Source of the DNA: Pseudomonas brassicacearum
GTDB taxonomy: Bacteria > Pseudomonadota > Gammaproteobacteria > Pseudomonadales > Pseudomonadaceae
Direction of reading: 5' to 3'
Assembly (NCBI RefSeq): GCF_009601685.2
Contig: NZ_CP045701.2
Span: forward strand, 4,216,001-4,280,000
Length of the DNA stretch: 64,000 nt
Part shown: positions 57,450 through 64,000 of the stretch, piece by piece
Numbering within the stretch: the stretch's first letter is position 1
Layout: every line of letters begins with the position of its first letter
The notes under the pieces: model-generated
Told to the model about the DNA's origin: nothing
Database searches by the model: none
Seen by the model: the letters and a program-made list of their open reading frames with translations, nothing else
Position numbers and translations under genes: made by a program

Positions 57450-58902
57450 ATGGCCAAAATCACCATCAAAGAACTCGAGTCGCTGACCGCCAATGATGCC
57501 AGCAAGATCCTCCGGGAGGATGGCAATCTCGCCGGTCGAATCTAAGTCCGTAAGGACGGCGTGTCGGTCAGCTTTTTCTATCGCTATCGGTGGGGCGAGC
57601 AGAACAAAGAGTACGCCTGCGGAACCTGGCCGCGCAATTCCCTGACGGACATCCGTAAGGCGCATAACCAGGCCAGGGTGCTCATTGAAAGCAGATCAGT
57701 CCCAACGAGCACAAGAAAACTGCCAAGGCACAGGCATACGCCGCGGCTAACGTAGAGGCCGAACAAGTAAAAACGACGAAGGTGCAAACACTGACCGTCC
57801 AGGATCTGGCCAAGGCCTGGCTGTTGGATGGCGTCGCGCGCAAAGACGGCAATGCCGAGTTGCAGCGCCGTTTTAACAAGGACATATTCCCGGCACTTGG
57901 CAGGACCGCGGTGAACAATGTTTCCGAACACGATGTTCGGGCGCTGATCCGTACCGTGGTCAACCGCGGCCTTACCGGCAAGCGATCAGCTTCTTCGCCG
58001 ACCTCACCCAGATGTTCAACTGGGCCAGAAAACGTCAGCCCTGGCGGGCCTTATTGATTGAGGGTGATCCGACGGAACTGGTCGACATCTCCCCCTTGAT
58101 CCCAGCCGACTACGAGGCAGAAAGAAGCCGGATCCTTTCACCCGCTGAGTTGCTGGAACTGCATAACCGTTTCCAACAAATGACCGCCGATTACAACGCC
58201 CTCCCCTCCGGTCAAAAGTACGAGGGCATTCGGCCGTTAAAGAAAGAAACCCAACTCGCACTCTGGATCAGCCTGGGAACCTTGTGCCGGATTGGCGAGT
58301 TGCTGCAGGCCGAATGGAAAAATGTCGATCTGGAGCGGCAAACGTGGTTTCTCCCCAGTGAAAACGTCAAAGGCTCCCGGGGCAAGAAACAGGACCACCA
58401 TGTCTTCCTCTCCCCCTTCGCCTTGCATTTCTTTCAGGAACTCAAGACCCTGACGGGAGACTCCCAGTGGTGCTTTCCGAACAAGCAGGATGATGGGCAT
58501 GTGGACGTAAAGGTGGTGAGTAAACAGGTCGGCGATCGCCAGGCCCGGTTCAAAAACCGCAAGGCCCTCTCAAGACGGCGTCACGACGACACCCTGGTCC
58601 TTGCCGACGGCCAGAACGGTGACTGGACGCCGCATGACCTGCGCCGCACCGGTGCGACCATGATGCAGGCTTTGGGGGTCAGCCTGGACGTCATCGACCG
58701 CTGCCAAAACCATGTGCTGGCAGGCTCGCGGGTGAGGCGCCATTACCTGCATCACGACTATGCCGAAGAGAAGAAACGCGCGTGGAACCTATTGGGCGAT
58801 CGTCTCAGTGCCGTGCTGTCCTCAACTTACGAGCACACGCCAAACGAGTCGATGTTGTCTTTTCCAGCGCACGCGGCGACAGAGACGCGCACACCCTCAT
58901 AG
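57450..58902 (+). pseudogene. Tyrosine recombinase (integrase), broken by one stop and two frameshifts
   Basis: From ATG at 57450 the frame reads MAKITIKELESLTANDASKI and reaches an in-frame TAA at 57543 where Tyr is expected (GRI-stop-VRKDGVSVSFFYRYRW). A frameshift near 57690 moves to the frame with ISPNEHKKTAKAQ...KTTKVQTLTVQDL. A second near 57985 moves to ISFFADLTQMFNWARKRQPW. The catalytic part is intact: Arg in LGTLCRIGELLQAEW, HxxR in TPHDLRRTGATM, and Tyr in HYLHHDYAEEKKRAW. The N-terminal DUF4102-like domain and length (about 480) fit prophage/ICE integrases that use tRNA genes. It sits 160 bp from the tRNA-Pro scar. The element has lost its recombinase. Confidence 0.88.
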
Positions 58903-59009
58903 GGCTGTTGCACCTAGAGCTCTCCGGAATTTAACATCCGCGACAACCCGTGTTGTGACCTTAAATTCGCGATGAGCAAAGGTGACAGACTGCATGTACA
59001 CATTCGTGA

Positions 59010-59246
59010 GGCTTCACCGTTGCGGAACTGCTCGAAAAAGTATGGCAAACGCTCATGGTCAAATTGGCCCACGACATTGGTGTTTCCGACGTCGCCGTCG
59101 CCAAAGCTTGCCGCAAAGCCGGCATCCCTCTCCCTAGCCGTGGCCACTGGGCAAAATCGGAAAAGCAGCGACCACGCAAACCCAAGCCTCCTCAGGTCGA
59201 AGGCAGGGTCCGAGTCAAACCGTCGAGCATCATGACACTATCATAA
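59010..59246 (+). pseudogene. Small helix-turn-helix-like fragment
   Basis: The frame from 59010 reads GFTVAELLEKVWQTLMVKLA, then HDIGVSDVAVAKACRKAGIP and LPSRGHWAKSEKQRPRKPKP, then runs out. The stretch VWQ.PM.KLA...GISDVALAKACRKA.IP.P.RGHWAK is a widespread DNA-binding-like domain in integrated elements, as I recall. An upstream stop and lack of a start codon with ribosome-binding site suggest the N-terminus is lost; a short gene starting at the ATG at 59055 is possible. The remainder of the 58903-59391 gap holds no other recognisable feature. Confidence 0.5.
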
Positions 59247-59391
59247 ACATTCTAAAGCCAGCTCATCGGAACCAGTTTTTTCCGTTTCGCCATTCTTCTA
59301 CAAACACAGCACCCGCCAATAAAGTAACTGCCATTCCTACCGCACCACTTGAAGTGATCAATATCGCTTTGCATTTAAAGACAGCACTTTA

Positions 59392-60201
59392 CTAAAGTAA
59401 ATCCAAGGAATAAAAGGGAATTCCTTCAGTTAGGACTCCACTGCTGTTATAGGCTAAGCGGAAAAAGCCGCCGTCTTCCCCCCAATCGATACCCATGCTG
59501 TTCTTACCGATCCAGCACTGCTCGTCATCGTTGTAGCCAATCAGGCAAACGGCATGACTGGATATTACTGGGAGATTTGTGGGACGGTAGATTCCGCTCC
59601 TATACCACTTCTCAAAGTCCTCTCGAAGATCCATGTTGCCCATCACCGGGCCGTGCAAAGCAATCTCACGCTTGACCTCCTCGGCTGTCTCAAAGGAGTA
59701 AAGAGCCGCTACACGCATTTTTGGAGGCACGGCAAGTGCATGGCAACTGTCGGGATCGCGCAATGAATTGGTACCGGCAGCGGCGAATGGCAATCCCAAC
59801 TCAAGTGTCTTCTCTGCGAGAAAATCGAAATCTGGTCCGTTGTTGATGGGGCGGTCCATTGAGCAAAAGTGATGGTAGAGCGGAGAGAGTGGTTTGGGTT
59901 GCAATCCGGCTATACGAGCCCGTGCATCTGCAGCAGCGCATGTTGCGAAGGATACACATGCACCAACGTCTTTCTGATGACCAGGCGGAGTGATGCACCC
60001 AATGGTATCCCTCCAGTCCTTCCTACTAGGGACGGCTGCCCCAGGCTCGGGAGGTCTTTGTTTGAAGGGACCAGAAGAAAACCATGCGACAGTGCCTTGT
60101 CCTATCTCCCGGAGCGGAATCAGAGGCTCAAACTCGTCGGTTCGTGCTACCCATCCGAGCTCCACTGCTTTTTGTTGAATCCATACTGGATCGAGCGACA
60201 T
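59392..60201 (-). CDS. Papain-like (C1 family) cysteine protease
   Basis: A 269-residue protein with the C1 peptidase plan: oxyanion Q76 and catalytic C82 (GHQKDVGACVSFATCAA), catalytic H216 (SSHAVCLIGYND) and N234 (WIGKNSMGIDWGEDGGFFRL). The usual QGxCGSCWAF and NSWGxxWG are recognisable but altered. The N-terminal 60 residues form a short proline-rich region, not a long inhibitory prodomain, and there is no signal peptide. It precedes a large lipoprotein gene on the same strand by gene order, separated by 10 bp. The target is unknown. Confidence 0.82.
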   Translation of the reverse strand: MSLDPVWIQQKAVELGWVARTDEFEPLIPLREIGQGTVAWFSSGPFKQRPPEPGAAVPSRKDWRDTIGCITPPGHQKDVGACVSFATCAAADARARIAGLQPKPLSPLYHHFCSMDRPINNGPDFDFLAEKTLELGLPFAAAGTNSLRDPDSCHALAVPPKMRVAALYSFETAEEVKREIALHGPVMGNMDLREDFEKWYRSGIYRPTNLPVISSHAVCLIGYNDDEQCWIGKNSMGIDWGEDGGFFRLAYNSSGVLTEGIPFYSLDLL

Positions 60202-60211
60202 GTCTTAAACC

Positions 60212-61720
60212 TCAGTGAGCAACTGATTGCACGGCTGCATCGAGCGCGTTCCGCGCCTCGATGTTGGCAAGGTTCGCCTGCAGCAACGCGGTGTCAGCCG
60301 TGAATGCCTCTGTAGCTGCCGCCTGCTGGGCGTTGGCCGGAGGTTGCAAATTCTTCCTCGCGGCTGCGAGCTCAGCCTGAGCCTTCAACAGTTCAGTCTC
60401 ATTATTGATACGATCAAGCCTTGAGGGAACTACCTTGCTTCGCGCCAAGAGAAAGCTATCGGTGATCGAGCCCAGGCTTGTCGCAGCAGTCTCGGCGCTG
60501 GCAGCTGTCTCCTTGACACCAATCTTTGTGGGCTGTCCTGAATTGGTGAATTCCGCGACAAGGGTCTTACTACTGAAAACACCGCTGCGCAGTGGCAGCG
60601 TAAACACGTGGCCAAGCTGGCTGATGGGGCCTTCCTTTACCGCAATGACCTCATCACTCCCTGGCTTACACGTTGCTGTTGAGCAGATCAGAAGTATCCC
60701 AGAGGCCGGTACTCTGTATTTGAGACCTGGAATTGCATCCTCAACACAGCCCTCATTGCATGGATCAGTGGAGCTAATAGGGCTGGTTCCCAAAATTCTG
60801 GCGAAGACTCGGGTGTCATTTATGGTTGTATTAACGTTTGCAGGACTGCCCCACTTCTCACGGATAGTCTTCGCCGCGATATCTGGGACAAGTGACGTCG
60901 CCACAGGTTTTGGATCTTTTGCTCCTGCTGGCGGAGTAACGAACTCAGGCTCGAATGTGGCCCCATCTGGCGGCCAGGTGAATTGGGTTACGTTACTCAC
61001 TTCGGCAAGAAATCCTTCAAGTTTTTTCTGCTCGACTGCCTGATCGGCTTTGGCTACCTGTACTGCTTTGATCTGATTTGCGAATAGCTTCAACTCGCTC
61101 TTACCCCAGGCCTTACCGATTGCCGAGGCGACCTCTGTCATCCCTTTCAAATCGCTGGTTAACCGGTCCAGATGCTCCGTTTTAGCTTTAATTGCAGCTT
61201 CTGATACTTTGATACCCGCGAGCGCTTTTTCCGTGTCTGGTAAGCAACCTGTGGCAGCAGGTCCAGCACCTGCCGCCAATGCCGTGACCAACTTAGCTGC
61301 CGAAGTCGCAGCACTCACAAGGATCTGCCCTGTTCTGTCTTCGGCGTTAGAGTTAATCGACTTCAGTGCTCCGTTGTCGTGGTAGGTGACTTCAACGTCG
61401 GTAATTTTCCATGCTGCCTGAAGCGATTCTAGGTCGATGACATAGTGACGAGTCGGATCACTGGTTTCTTTTGGCACGATCGTCGCGTCCATGGCGATAA
61501 GCAGCGCTGCCCGTTTTTCAGGAGTCTGGCATCCAGCCACGCGCCGTGTGACGGTGACGTCATACTGCGTAAAGGTCAGATTATAAGGTGCGCCTGCTGG
61601 AGGTATATCTACGCCGGGTCTGACTCTCACGGCATCAAAGTTCGTAGAGCAGCCTGTGAGAGCGGCCGCGAGTGTTACTAAGCCGGTGACGGCGCGGGCC
61701 TTAAAGGCGATTTTCTCCAT
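60212..61720 (-). CDS. Large lipoprotein of unknown function
   Basis: A 502-residue protein with a signal peptide and lipobox ALTGC (lipidation at C24). The mature part has a beta-rich start (YNLTFTQYDVTVTRRVAGC), a long helical middle (about 145-240) and a C-terminal helical coiled-coil-like tail rich in Ala, Gln and Leu (about 430-500). Six or more cysteines (STDPCNEGCVEDA, ICSTATCKPG) suggest disulfides. I do not recognise a family. The gene ends 10 bp before the protease start, so the two probably form one unit. Confidence 0.75.
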   Translation of the reverse strand: MEKIAFKARAVTGLVTLAAALTGCSTNFDAVRVRPGVDIPPAGAPYNLTFTQYDVTVTRRVAGCQTPEKRAALLIAMDATIVPKETSDPTRHYVIDLESLQAAWKITDVEVTYHDNGALKSINSNAEDRTGQILVSAATSAAKLVTALAAGAGPAATGCLPDTEKALAGIKVSEAAIKAKTEHLDRLTSDLKGMTEVASAIGKAWGKSELKLFANQIKAVQVAKADQAVEQKKLEGFLAEVSNVTQFTWPPDGATFEPEFVTPPAGAKDPKPVATSLVPDIAAKTIREKWGSPANVNTTINDTRVFARILGTSPISSTDPCNEGCVEDAIPGLKYRVPASGILLICSTATCKPGSDEVIAVKEGPISQLGHVFTLPLRSGVFSSKTLVAEFTNSGQPTKIGVKETAASAETAATSLGSITDSFLLARSKVVPSRLDRINNETELLKAQAELAAARKNLQPPANAQQAAATEAFTADTALLQANLANIEARNALDAAVQSVAH

Positions 61721-62111
61721 CTTACTGATGCTCCCTGATGACCTGCAGACGCTGGCGCCATTGCCAGTGCCGCATGGACGTAACGCGTAAATGGGAATTA
61801 AGAAGACAAATGGCCATCATCAGATAAGAACAACTTTTACTGCTTGTCCAATATTCGCACTGGAATGTCGCCAGCGTTTTTTTTCGCACGCTAAAACTTC
61901 CACAAAAACACGTCAGTCACTTCACGAAAACTCACGCTTCACCACGCTCAACTGTGCGCCGAATCGCGTGACTGGAAAATTCAGGAATGCTCGGCGACAT
62001 CATTGGAAGACCGCAAGATCCACAGTCTATCCATGAACCGTTTAACTTGCGGATCGCAAGCTGGTCGCGCGAACTGGGGCCGTTCGAGCCGACCGTCAAC
62101 GCAGCCCCGGG
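61721..62111. other. Intergenic region without a gene
   Basis: This 391-bp stretch between the lipoprotein start and the amidohydrolase stop shows no open frame with a ribosome-binding site and no recognisable RNA or repeat. It is AT-richer than the flanks and contains several caca/tttt-rich segments; it likely carries the lipoprotein promoter. Confidence 0.45.
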
Positions 62112-63857
62112 TCAGGCGCCGCTGAGGTTTGGAAGCCGGCTAAGCGGAACGCCGTACTTTGTGTAGAACTGCAACAGACGGTTCCGGACAGCATCGCCCT
62201 CGCGTAGGCCCAAAAATCGAGCTGCGTTCTGACTAAACAACCGACCCATTTGGGTTGCGTCTAGCCTGACGTAGTTCCGGAAGAATGCCTCAACTCGTTT
62301 TGTATACCCCTCATAAGCAGGGTCTGCCCCAAGCATCAGCCAGTCGGAACCAAAAAGGAGATGTTCACAAGCAGGATCGAACTCTTTGATCCATCGATTG
62401 ATCATGTTGCCGTACTTGGAAAGTTGCTCCGCTGATTGTCCGACAATCTCCGTCAAAAAACTGATGTCCGCGAATACGGGGGCGCCGACATGCCCCTTGA
62501 GGTAGCGGCCTAGTTCCCACTCCCAGCTACCTTCTGGCATTGGAACTCCTTTCGCCGATGCCGATTCGGCATTGAAGCTTCCAAAGTGCGCCAGATTGAC
62601 GTGTAGTGTCGGCCAACGTTTGAATACTTCGATCCAGTACGCGGGATCAGCTCGTTTTCCATAGTCCTTGTTTGAGCCATTGCTGTTGTTTGCGTGCGCG
62701 ATCACACATGCATTCTGGTTCGTGCAGAATTCGAAGAGACGCTCCATAGCAGAATCAATCTTCTTACCCACCACCAGCGAACCCCTTACTGGTTTCGGTG
62801 AGCAACTACTGTAGATCCCATCATCCTCTGCTGAACTAGCGATTTCGTGAATAATGGGCAGATCGGGATATGTCTGACATTGGTCGTTGTTGCCAATCGC
62901 CCGAAAGCCCATAGGTGGATAAAGCTTTACGCCTAGAAACCCCTCGTCGCGGATGGCGCGCTGAACAAGCTGGAGCGGGTCAAACTGCGGCGCTTTGCCC
63001 AGATCGTGAGCCACCTGACGCAAAGGATCAAAGGCGACGTAGCCATGTACGACGGGACCACTTGTGCGTCGGGCCAGCCGCCCCATAATCGTGACCTGAT
63101 CCGGCAGCGATGTACCGTCCACGTACTGTCCAAGCCAGTAGTCGTAGTCGATCAAAGCCGGACACAGGAGTAGGGGGAGGAATGCTTCGCGTCGATAGTC
63201 ATTCGCCAACTGCTCCGACAGGACATAGCGATAGCGGGTAAACAACGCAAACCAGCGCAGGAGAATTCCTAAATCAAAACGGGATCGATAAGCTTTTTCG
63301 GCTACGGCATGGGCCTCTACTGGAGAAAGCTCGCCGTCGCTGACGCTGAGTTCTGTCTCTTCCGCTGCAGCAAATAGTGCAGAACGTGCTTTTCGGATGC
63401 TAGACGCGGGCATGTCGCCAGAGACAGCGACAGTTCCGTCGGCCACCATCTGTGTCAACGCATCAATAACAGCGGCCTCGTTAGCCGCATGATCGGCATT
63501 CCGAGCCTCGGCTGGCGCAACCTTATCTAGCACGTTCATTTCCTGCACTGCGGTAGGAGCACGTGTGCTTCCTACAATCCAAAGTAAAATAGCAATAACC
63601 CCATCAAGCACGTCCGGGTCTTCAATATCCAGCACCCGAACAGCCTCTTTGGGATAGGCCTCCGCCACAACAATTTTGAGAAAACGCACAGAGGGTAAAT
63701 CGCTTCCGTTGAACAAATGGCAGTGAACGTCTATCAGCGACGTGGAGGGCACAGGAAAGTTGACATTCGGACGATCACGCCACCAGTCGCATCCGGTCGG
63801 CAAGAGCACACATGAAGCCAATCCTGCACCACCAATGATGAGGTCTCGACGCTTCAT
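62112..63857 (-). CDS. Exported amidohydrolase-family lipoprotein
   Basis: A 581-residue protein. The N-terminus MKRRDLIIGGAGLASCVLLPTGC combines a twin-arginine-like motif with a lipobox. Metal ligands H45 and H47 (IDVHCHLFNG) and the C-terminal LLFGSDWLM aspartate fit the amidohydrolase-2 family (TIM-barrel hydrolases and decarboxylases). Middle signatures include GFLGVKLYPPMGFRAIG and VIAHANNSNGSNKDYG. It is longer than typical family members (about 300-400), with an inserted helical region at about 100-230. The ribosome-binding site aggaagg precedes the start. The substrate is unknown. Confidence 0.82.
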   Translation of the reverse strand: MKRRDLIIGGAGLASCVLLPTGCDWWRDRPNVNFPVPSTSLIDVHCHLFNGSDLPSVRFLKIVVAEAYPKEAVRVLDIEDPDVLDGVIAILLWIVGSTRAPTAVQEMNVLDKVAPAEARNADHAANEAAVIDALTQMVADGTVAVSGDMPASSIRKARSALFAAAEETELSVSDGELSPVEAHAVAEKAYRSRFDLGILLRWFALFTRYRYVLSEQLANDYRREAFLPLLLCPALIDYDYWLGQYVDGTSLPDQVTIMGRLARRTSGPVVHGYVAFDPLRQVAHDLGKAPQFDPLQLVQRAIRDEGFLGVKLYPPMGFRAIGNNDQCQTYPDLPIIHEIASSAEDDGIYSSCSPKPVRGSLVVGKKIDSAMERLFEFCTNQNACVIAHANNSNGSNKDYGKRADPAYWIEVFKRWPTLHVNLAHFGSFNAESASAKGVPMPEGSWEWELGRYLKGHVGAPVFADISFLTEIVGQSAEQLSKYGNMINRWIKEFDPACEHLLFGSDWLMLGADPAYEGYTKRVEAFFRNYVRLDATQMGRLFSQNAARFLGLREGDAVRNRLLQFYTKYGVPLSRLPNLSGA

Positions 63858-63882
63858 TTTCCTTCCTCCTGGGTTTCATTCC

Positions 63883-64000
63883 TTAATCCGGGATGCGTGC
63901 ACGCATAATGAGTTCAGCGATATCTGTAAGTGGTAACTCGATTTCTTCGGGAGGGGACACAACCTCAAGTTCCGCACCGTTGAGTCGATATTCTGATACG
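63883..64000 (-). CDS. C-terminal end of an unidentified protein
   Basis: Only the last 38 codons are visible, ending SEYRLNGAELEVVSPPEEIELPLTDIAELIMRARIPD. The stop is 25 bp before the amidohydrolase start, so the two are probably in one operon. The segment is acidic and without signature; the family cannot be named. Confidence 0.55.
   Translation of the reverse strand, partial: VSEYRLNGAELEVVSPPEEIELPLTDIAELIMRARIPD

Overview
The window looks like a chromosomal segment of a fluorescent-group Pseudomonas. The evidence is high-GC coding, the REP/REPIN hairpins typical of that group (tgtgggagc...gctcccaca), and closest recognisable relatives such as AmiE, BaeSR, ArsJ and Urt/Fmd proteins of Pseudomonas. 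It is mostly metabolic and accessory DNA with few housekeeping genes.

Layout. 1-12 kb: a cut-off hotdog-fold gene, a TetR regulator with a three-repeat operator, an aromatic-type outer-membrane channel, an MFS permease and a carotenoid-oxygenase-family (lignostilbene/isoeugenol type) enzyme. These are followed by an operon of FAH-family hydrolase, IclR regulator, FAD aromatic monooxygenase, extradiol (VOC) dioxygenase and aldehyde dehydrogenase, then an AraC regulator. Together they read as uptake and breakdown of a phenylpropanoid or stilbene-like aromatic: side-chain cleavage to an aromatic aldehyde, oxidation to the acid, ring hydroxylation, ring opening and hydrolysis. 12.0-13.7 kb: an eight-copy tandem array of a ~209-bp REP-containing unit. 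13.7-21.6 kb: an RND efflux operon divergent from a BaeSR-like two-component system. 21.8-27.5 kb: a second two-component system divergent from a free-standing BamA-family gene, plus small proteins. 27.6-30.5 kb: a zinc alcohol dehydrogenase and an unrecognised Pseudomonas protein.

30.6-38.4 kb is an arsenic region: an ArsP-type permease with a redox thiol protein, the two subunits of arsenite oxidase (aioBA), and a convergent arsR-gapdh-arsJ operon. Periplasmic arsenite oxidation would yield arsenate, and GAPDH plus ArsJ would export arsenate that enters the cell as an arseno-phosphoglycerate. The usual aio regulators and the cytochrome are absent. An insertion-sequence remnant lies at the right edge, followed by a lipoprotein, a DUF2252 protein, a broken RND adaptor remnant and a SulP transporter.

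43.8-57.0 kb is an amide/urea system on the minus strand: a urea/short-chain-amide ABC importer (five genes), formamidase, an FmdB-type zinc ribbon protein, aliphatic amidase AmiE and its ATPase partner AmiB. A divergent two-component system has a sensor that fuses an NCS1-type permease to a hybrid histidine kinase. A palindromic operator with a third half-site lies between the two.

57.0-64 kb is a decayed mobile region: a transposase remnant, the 3' half of a tRNA-Pro (attachment-site scar), a tyrosine integrase broken by a stop and two frameshifts, then a papain-like protease, a large lipoprotein and a lipoprotein-type amidohydrolase. The right end of this region is outside the window.
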